The notes beneath the pieces are model-generated. The model was not told where the DNA came from and ran no database searches. It was given only the letters and a program-made list of their open reading frames with translations. Position numbers and translations under genes: made by a program. Shown piece by piece: positions 57,623-64,000 of a DNA stretch of 64,000 bases. The DNA comes from Anthonomus grandis grandis (taxonomy: Eukaryota > Arthropoda > Insecta > Coleoptera > Curculionidae), in the NCBI RefSeq assembly GCF_022605725.1, contig NC_065560.1, positions 16,979,052 to 17,043,051 of the forward strand, given 5' to 3'. Numbering within the stretch: the first letter of the stretch is position 1; each line of letters begins with the position of its first letter.

Positions 57623-57861
57623 ATGTGCTATATTACGTAAGAATAATCTTGTGTACAAGCATCCTACAAGCTAAAAAAATAAAACAAAAATAAAATTTCA
57701 AAAATTAACAAAACAATGAACAAAATTAAACACAAACGTTTTGAACATACTTGAAAAGTTAAAGATAACTAAATTAAACAATCAATTACTAAATAAAGGT
57801 AAACTTGTTGACAAAACTAGAGAAGAAACAAGGAAAAAAAAACTTTCCAACATGTCCAAGG

Positions 57862-60670
57862 TTAAAACCTATCATTAAAAAAGTCATCCAGGTTATAATA
57901 TGCCTTAGCCAATAAAAGCGACTTTAATTCTCTTTTAAATTTCTTAACATCCGATATATGTCTAACACATAGAGGAACATGATTGTACATTCTTTTACTT
58001 ATGTAAATTAATGAGTTTTTGGTAATGGAAGACGTAGGTATAGGCAACATCATAGGCAACATCATTTACACGATGAGTCAAATGGCCAGTGTCAGAGGGT
58101 AGTTTGGGAATTTTGTGAATAAGAGCAGCTGTTTCTAAGATAAAGAGTGAAAAAAGATTTTTTCAGAAATGAAGAGGGGTTTGCAAGAATCTCTTAACTT
58201 AGCAGAACACAAGTATCTAACTACTTTTTTTTTAAATAATAGAGATAATGGTAAGTAGCCCCTTATTGGTTAAACCCCAAAAAGGCAAGCCATACCGAAT
58301 ATGAGATTCAATAAGTGAAAAGTACACTGAACGTGCAACCACCCCTCCCAGCTCTTGTTTTGCCATTCTTACTGCAAAACATCCAGAAGATAATTTTCCA
58401 GCTAAATGTAAAATATGATCTTTAAACCGAAGGCGACCATCAATGGTAATTCCTAGGAACTTGCAGCACTCTTTATTCTGCAAGAGGGAATTTTTGTCAA
58501 ATATCAGACCCTGAACATCGCACTTAAACCCCATAATAGACGTCTTTTTTACATTAAACACGAGCCTGTTGGAAGCACACCACCCTGATAAAATCTGAAG
58601 GTCTTCAAGGATACAAGTCTTAATATAATCAGAATTTTTATGACTCTATAGTATGGTGGTATCATCAGCAAACTGAACCACATTGCCCTGCAGTTTCAAT
58701 GAACTCAAGTCATCCACATACAGTAAAAATAACAGTGGTCCCAACACTGAACCCTGGGGAACACCGCATTTTAGGGATCTAGAAGCAGACAAACGCCCAG
58801 ACACTGTAACCTTCTTAGTACGATTTGATAGATAGGACTCAAGCCATCGCAACGCTACGCCTCTAAAACCATATTTATCGAGCTTAGATAACATTATTCC
58901 ATGATCCACACAGTCAAATGCTTTGGATAGATCACAAAACACTGCCGCCGATGACTCTCCAGAATTCAAGGACACATAGACGCTCCCCAAAAAGCTAAAA
59001 ACAGCATCATGAGTCCCTTTACCGGCTTAAAATCCAAACTGATTTGCAGACAAAATGCCATTATGATGTAAAAAGGACAAAATTCTGCTTTTTGCAAGTT
59101 TTTCAACTATCTTAGAGAGGGTAGACAAAATAGAAATGGGACGGAAATTACAAGGCTGATCCAAATCTCCACCCTTATGAAGAGGAATAACCACTGCCTC
59201 TTTTAAACATGAAGGAAAAGTGCCATTATGTAAAGAATTGTTTATGGCAGAAACTAAAGCATTTAAGGCTGAATCAGGCAAAAAGAGTAACAACCTCGAA
59301 GATATCCCATCAGCTCCAGATGATTTATGGTTTTTTAGGCGTTTGATTTCCTTTTTTACTTCGGTAAGTTCGACAGGATGAAAGAAAAATGAATGCTCAA
59401 CCGACACTTGTTGAAGATAGTGTAAGGGATCAATGTTACTACGAATGCCCTTGAGCAAGATATTAGGTATATCACAATAATAGTCGTTTAAAATGTCAGG
59501 TCTTAACTCCGGTTCCGATACTTTTCTATGGCAATGTCTAAAAACATGAATAATCGACCAACACTCTCTTTGCCTATTTGATGACATATTTAAGCGATCC
59601 CTTTAATAATTAGATTTTGCTGCTTTAATTGTCTTTCTGTACAGATACGCTAGTACGGTATTTCTGATGATATACAAGGATATTTTCATTTGTGGTATAT
59701 TTGCACAATTTAGTCAAAAAACGGAGGTTTTTAGCTAAAATTCTAAGGCCTCTTGTAACCCATGGTTTTCGTTTCTTAGTTTTAAGCCTCATTTTAGGAA
59801 AGCACTGATTGATGTTATTACACAGAACTTGAAAAAATAAAGTAAGTTGGTCAGAAGCCGTTTCAAGTGCATTCCAATTTACCGAAGCTGTAGCAACAGA
59901 AAAAGCATTGCAATTTTTCCTGCTGAAAATTCTTCCCATATAATGAGATGAAGATGATACAGTATTATATGGCATTTTAGCAAGAATAGCTTCATGGTCT
60001 GAAATACCAGATGGAAGTACTGTGCATAAAACGTCATCAAAATTGCACAGAAATAGTCAATTGTAGTTGCAGATGAAGATGTTATTCGCGTGGGAGAAAA
60101 AACGTGCATTTTCAAGTCAAGAATTTAAAATACGTAAAAGAGAAGTACGTGGCAAGGTTTCATCAGTGTAGTTGATATTAAAGTCACCAGCCAATATAAC
60201 CTTATTAGAGATATTGTTGGAGATATTGCTATGTCTAGAAACATAGCAATATCTCCTGTAGGTGGCCTATAAACACAAAGAATATATAAATTAAAACGCT
60301 TACAAAAAGAAAGAGAGAACTCAAAAATATTCTCTAACAGAAGATTATCATACTTATCAATATTACAAAAAATCGTTTCAATTGTTTGCCTAGCCAAGAT
60401 CATGGTTCCTCCATGTATAGATTGTTGACGACAAAAATTTGATATAGGAACATAATCAGATATTAAAAAACATTCACTAGGCCTCAACCAGTGCTCAGTC
60501 AGAAGTACAATATTAGGAAAATTACATGTGTCCAGCAAAAGATGAAGCTCATCTATCTTGTTTCTTAGGGATTGTATATTAAGAATAAAGATACTTAAGT
60601 TTTTCGAAGAGCTAATTTCAATTTTACTAGTAGAATATGAACATGAATGAGATTCAACTTTCGTGGACAT
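57862..60670 (-). pseudogene. LINE ORF2: endonuclease and reverse transcriptase
   Basis: From 60670, 'LSIFILNIQSLRNKIDELHL' and 'NIVLLTEHWL' form the endonuclease N-terminus (N and catalytic E). 'LYILCVYRPPTGD' follows. After a frameshift near 60190 come 'AGDFNIN' (D-N pair) and 'SDHEAI' (catalytic SDH, about 59995). 'RKPWVTRGLR' begins the linker. The RT holds 'EIKRLKNHKSSGADGI', 'AVVIPLHKGGD', 'FRPISILSTLSKIVE' and 'NQFGF' then a stop. It continues with 'AVFCDLSKAFDCVDH' (first RT aspartates), 'CGVPQGSVLGPLLFLLYVDDL' and 'VQFADDTTIL' (FADD box, about 58650-58680). The C-terminal part includes 'LVFNVKKTSIMGFK', 'CCKFLGITIDGRLRFKDHI' and 'SHIRYGLPFWG', then 'RELKSLLLAKAYYNLDDFFN' near the end. 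All catalytic motifs are visible. At least four lesions (near 60190, 59625, 59026 and 58645) break the frame. It would nick target DNA and copy its own RNA if intact. Confidence 0.85.
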
Positions 60671-60672
60671 GT

Positions 60673-61382
60673 CTATAAAAAAGAAGAATTAAATTTACGA
60701 TCAGTAACTAGTTTAGACTCATTAACTTGATGATTCAAAGACAATTTATTCGATGAAATATTAATTTTAAAATATTTGAAAATATGTGCATGTAATAATG
60801 ATGCCAAGTCTGAACCAAAGTTACTGGCGTGATTAGACTCTAAAATCCCATACAGATTAATATTATTTGCATGAAAATTACGATAAAGGGCCTTATTACT
60901 ATTATAGATAACATTATGGTTTAAATAAGTATAAGGGCTTGTCATCACTAGTGTTTGTATTAACATGAATATACACAAGTGTTTGTATTAACATGATTTT
61001 GAATTAAATTTTTGAAAACATCAGATGAAGAACAAATTCCATTTAACATTACTATTAAAAAATCTTCTTTCGTGAAGTTCTTAACTAAATTTGATGCTGT
61101 CCTAATCACCTCACTGCTTGAACTGCCCGGCTTCAGGAAACACTGGACCTTGTAGTAAGCGTAAAACTTTAAACGTAAATATTTTAGGAACACTCTGCTA
61201 CAATTTCCACCAACAAAGAGAAGCCGAGGTCGACTATCGTCAGGTGTATTTGGCCTAGTTGGTAGCTCTGTTGGAGAATTAATAACAACAGATTTGGATA
61301 TCTGTAACTGTTCCTTCAGTGCACAAATGTCGGAATAACAGGTATCTTTTTCAACCTCCAACATCTTTACGGAGTCTAACAT
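60673..61382 (-). pseudogene. LINE ORF1-like protein
   Basis: From 61382: 'MLDSVKMLEVEKDTCYSDIC', a short coiled-coil-like segment, then 'RPRLLFVGGNCSRVFLKYL' and 'KEDFLIVMLNGI'. 'LLFVG-N------L' and 'D--IVM-GTN' resemble the SGNH-hydrolase-like fold found in ORF1 of several CR1/Jockey-group LINEs, but the assignment is tentative. After a frame change the second frame (60978-60673) gives 'HNVIYNSNKALYRNFHANNI' and 'SDLASLLHAHIFKYF'. The N-terminal part appears truncated or in another frame beyond 61382. Confidence 0.5.
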
Positions 61383-61389
61383 CTAATAA

Positions 61390-63100
61390 ATAAACAGTAA
61401 AAATGCTACAGTAGCTTATCTGCTGGCAAAAGCCTTAGTTTTCCCGCTAGCTAGTGTCTGGTAATTTCCCGTAATATGCTGCATGGACAGATCTGTATTA
61501 CTTGGTTACCTGTAATAAATCTTAGATAATTCCTCGTTAAGATGCTCTGAGGTACAGACACACTCCTGTCGAATCTCGTTGACTTGTCTTTCATGTAATG
61601 ATTTCTACCTCCTCCTGCTTGATACTGGGTTTGAACCTTGAGTCATCTGTTTTACATACTGCTCTTTGTATTGCGGATATTTCAGCCTTCCTAATAAAAA
61701 ATTATCGTTAGTTAAACATTTGCTATTCTAGCTGTTTGCTTATATTTGCAAACCCTCTTCCCCCAAAGTATCACGGCAATGAGATTCACTAGTGTCCTGG
61801 CTTTTCTTTATTTGATGTAGATCTTAGTGCATCCTACAATATAAATGGAATTATTTGTTAGTAATAATATACATTTTTATGGCTATAAACAAGTTCCTGC
61901 GGCTAACATTCATTTCATATTATTTGATTCTTTGAGAGTGTTTTACTAAATTAAATATTTATAGGTTTCTTCAGCGTTCGTTGCTTCCATTATCTCGCTT
62001 TCTCCATCTAAAAGTTATCTAATTGCAACTTATTCCCGACCATGACATATATTAAGAATTTAATAGAAAATAAATCAATAGGACGGTTATGTTTGACTTC
62101 CAGTTATGTAGTCGCTGATGAATGATATCAGAAACTTCTATAACTTGAAACTGTTTATGTTTTGTTTTGTTATAAAATTGTAATTTTTGTCGTTTGTCAT
62201 ATATCCATCTTGCATTGAGATTGCACTCACTTGATTTTTTTAGTTGAGTCCTCCAGGAATTCTCAATATATTTTCGAGATAAGTATATGTTGTTCTGATT
62301 TAATATAGGAATATTCAGCCTTCCATAAAACATTGTTTCTGACTGGTCAAATACTGCAGTTTTTCTGGTTTCTGTTGATTAAGGGTTTGAATCTTCCTAA
62401 ACGACCTTTAAAAAGAAAAAGTTTCTCTTTAAGTGTACTAAGACAGTGAATGGGGCTATGATTTTATGCAAATATCTTGTTATGCAACCTGATGTGTTCA
62501 GTGTATAATAGGCTTTACTTTTTTTTTCTTTTCTCTGTCCTTTTAAAGATTTGCACACCTCCGATAAATTCTCTTAGCTGAATAAAATTATTATATTTCC
62601 AAATGAATCCTTTTTTCCCACGGTGATGTTGTAATTTTTATTTTGGAATTGGCGTATTGTTTACATTTCTTAATGCGTCGATACTGGCAGTGGTAGATCA
62701 TTAATATTATAGTTGTAAAAACATAATAAGCTGACTTATCGATTTTTTTTTTTACTATTACTTAGTGTTATAGATTTTCGTTTTTCCGTAGGACCTGTTG
62801 GTTTTTATTATTCTGTATGTTATCTGGTAGCCAATTTAAAGTTTGCTCATTGTTTACTTCAGCCTCAACTCCCCGCTTAAAGCAATAATGAATGTTTCTG
62901 GGATTAGGATATTCTTAAATATACCAAGGTTATGACTCATTCATGGACGTTGTCCATTTCAAGGGTTGTCTTAGGATTCCTACTTGAGTGAGTAAGAGCT
63001 GACTCACTTTTTGCACAGCATCTGTAGCAGGTAAGACCCTTGTTGTCCATATAGTTTTTGGAATTAAGGTGGAGCTGTGGCTACTTGCATGACAGGCGCT
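61390..63100 (-). pseudogene. Weak R4/Dong-like LINE 5' remnant
   Basis: The minus strand at 62333-62052 has 'RTQLKKSSECNLNARWIYDK' and 'NKTKHKQFQVIEVSDIIHQRL'. 'TQL--SECNLN-KW' also occurs in the remnant at about 54610-54690, so both derive from the same family. Higher coordinates (about 62860-63050) read 'RQPLKWTTSMNES' and 'EAEVNNEQTLNWLP', which could be the Myb-like W----N region of R4/Dong ORFs. Below 61960 only scattered fragments are seen. The assignment is tentative. Confidence 0.35.
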
Positions 63101-63103
63101 CCC

Positions 63104-63129
63104 TCATCATTATTATTATTATTATTATT
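63104..63129. repeat. (ATT)n microsatellite
   Basis: Eight ATT units between the minus-strand remnant and the plus-strand RT remnant. Confidence 0.9.
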
Positions 63130-63339
63130 GTTTACATATGCTCTTAAAATGAATATGCAAACGAGCAGAAGAGTAAATGATTTGCTAGACTATTTTTCTA
63201 CAGAGCAAAGGTCTGACACTTTATTTCTTAGATATCAAATCCTTTACTCTCTGCAATAATACTCGCTTTCGACATCGCAGCTACCTGAGTTTTAGACCTT
63301 TAAAAACTAACTCAGAAAGTTCTAATAGGGACCGAGTAG

Positions 63340-64000
63340 ATTGAGTCCTTGTTTGGATGTTATTCATTAGGAACCAACATTCGAGGAACTTACTGCAGTT
63401 ATGCAATATCTAAAAAATCGAAAAACGCCCATTGGTATACCTCTGAAGATACTAAAGCGTGTCTCACTGAATTCAATGCTGCTCTAAAGTCCAAATACGA
63501 TTAATAATTGCCTCGCAGAGGGTATTTTCCTCTCTATATGAGAGTAACTTGCTTTGTCATAATTCCAGGCATGCCGTAAAGTCCTTCTTTCTATCGACTC
63601 TTATGCATGTTTGATGCAGCCGGCAAATTTTGAAAGAAACTCTTTCGTATGCAACTGACCGAGACAATCATCTCTGCTGGAGGCTTGTTCCCATAGCAAT
63701 CAAGTTTCCATATTAGGATATTATAACATCGGCGCTAAACAGGAGACCGTTAAGCCATGGCAAAAGAAAAGGATCACAACGAGTGGTAGCACCACGTGTT
63801 CCTCCTCGTCACCCTTGAGAACGATGCATAGTTTTAACTTCGTCAGGTTGAGCAATATAACTAGGACGTTTAAACATATGTTTCATGTTCTTGCCTCTTG
63901 TGAATGATAAAGGCTTATCGGCTGGACTATTTTTGTTGTACGATACTATTGAAGATCAGCAGCTCGTTCCCATAACCTCTGGGGCTAAAGAGGTAAAAAT
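63340..64000 (+). pseudogene. R1/Jockey-like LINE reverse-transcriptase remnant, runs off window
   Basis: The plus strand reads 'EPTFEELTAVMQYLKNRKTP' and 'IPLKILKRVSLNS', with the usual APG-DGIP damaged. Shifted frames give 'NNCLAEGIF' and 'CMFDAAGKF-KKLFRMQLTE', then 'IISAGGLFP'. The later 'TLEND' and 'FNFVRLSNITRTFKHMFHV' correspond to the first catalytic aspartate region (VTLDVKNAFN). Frames shift every 60-100 bp. It continues beyond the right edge. Confidence 0.6.

Larger units (their letters stand above)
57460..61382 (-). mobile_element. Non-LTR retrotransposon (LINE, Jockey/CR1-like), nearly full length
   Basis: The minus-strand order is an ORF1-like protein (61382-60673), an ORF2 apurinic-type endonuclease (60670 to about 59945), linker, reverse transcriptase (59587-58232) and C-terminal segment to 57862. 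A presumed 3' untranslated tail of 200-400 bp follows, in which a (TTTC)n run (minus strand, 57603-57622) could be the 3' terminal microsatellite. Target duplications were not found. A few frameshifts and stops break both ORFs, so this copy is inactive but young compared with other LINE pieces in the window. Confidence 0.8.

Noticed and set aside
1..64000. CRISPR arrays, rRNA genes, bacterial-type operons
   Set aside because: None seen. The introns, transposon families and poly(A) signals show this is animal nuclear DNA.

Overview
The window is AT-rich eukaryotic DNA, almost certainly from an insect. I infer a beetle or another species with a repeat-rich genome, from the mix of transposon families and one insect-type innexin exon. 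It has none of the dense operon structure of bacteria. Most of it is a graveyard of transposable elements in gene-poor sequence. Very few of the longer open frames are real genes.

The only clear host gene is the last coding exon of an innexin (gap-junction protein, Inx3-like) at 13632-14170 (+). It has a good splice acceptor and a poly(A) signal. A second multi-exon gene-like locus (24142-25707, minus) encodes a Myb/SANT-like DNA-binding protein of the MSANTD3 type with a coiled-coil tail. It carries a nonsense codon and frameshifts, so it is probably a pseudogene or transposon-associated.

Layout: 0-9.4 kb is AT-rich sequence with a degenerate P-element/THAP9-like transposase (about 3.0-5.25 kb, minus). 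A tRNA-derived SINE lies at 9.4-9.64 kb. A PIF/Harbinger deletion derivative with TAA target duplications lies at 10.3-11.2 kb. The innexin exon is at 13.6 kb. A dead mariner-like (DUF4817-type) transposase is at 15.5-16.4 kb, and a fold-back MITE at 18.7-19.4 kb. A Ty3/gypsy gag remnant lies at 19.8-20.6 kb. The MSANTD3-like locus is at 24-25.7 kb and a second TAA-flanked Harbinger-type element at 26.8-28.4 kb. MITEs follow at 28.6-29.4 kb. Two clusters of a GAGATCC motif, each bordered by (TA)n, lie about 5 kb apart at 30.1-30.4 and 35.2-35.7 kb.

From 38.7 to 56.6 kb is a dense transposon island. It holds a mariner-like element with 688-bp terminal inverted repeats and a two-intron transposase (38686-41284). 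Next is a second mariner-like element with roughly 475-bp repeats (41661-44150), then a piggyBac-like element bounded by TTAA (44739-47085). A third mariner-like element (48625 to about 53195) has been split by a BEL/Pao retrotransposon fragment. Two LINE reverse-transcriptase remnants follow (53.3-54.8 kb), then a nearly complete pogo-like transposase (54.9-56.46 kb) whose C-terminal domain appears locally inverted.

From 57.2 kb to the end are a further transposase tail, a long non-LTR retrotransposon on the minus strand (57.6-61.4 kb) with endonuclease and reverse transcriptase broken by a few frameshifts and stops, a weak R4/Dong-like remnant, and a plus-strand R1/Jockey-like RT remnant that runs off the window.

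No rRNA genes, functional tRNA genes or CRISPR arrays were seen. Family assignments come from recognising protein motifs by eye. Element boundaries with exact coordinates come from reading inverted repeats and target-site duplications directly.
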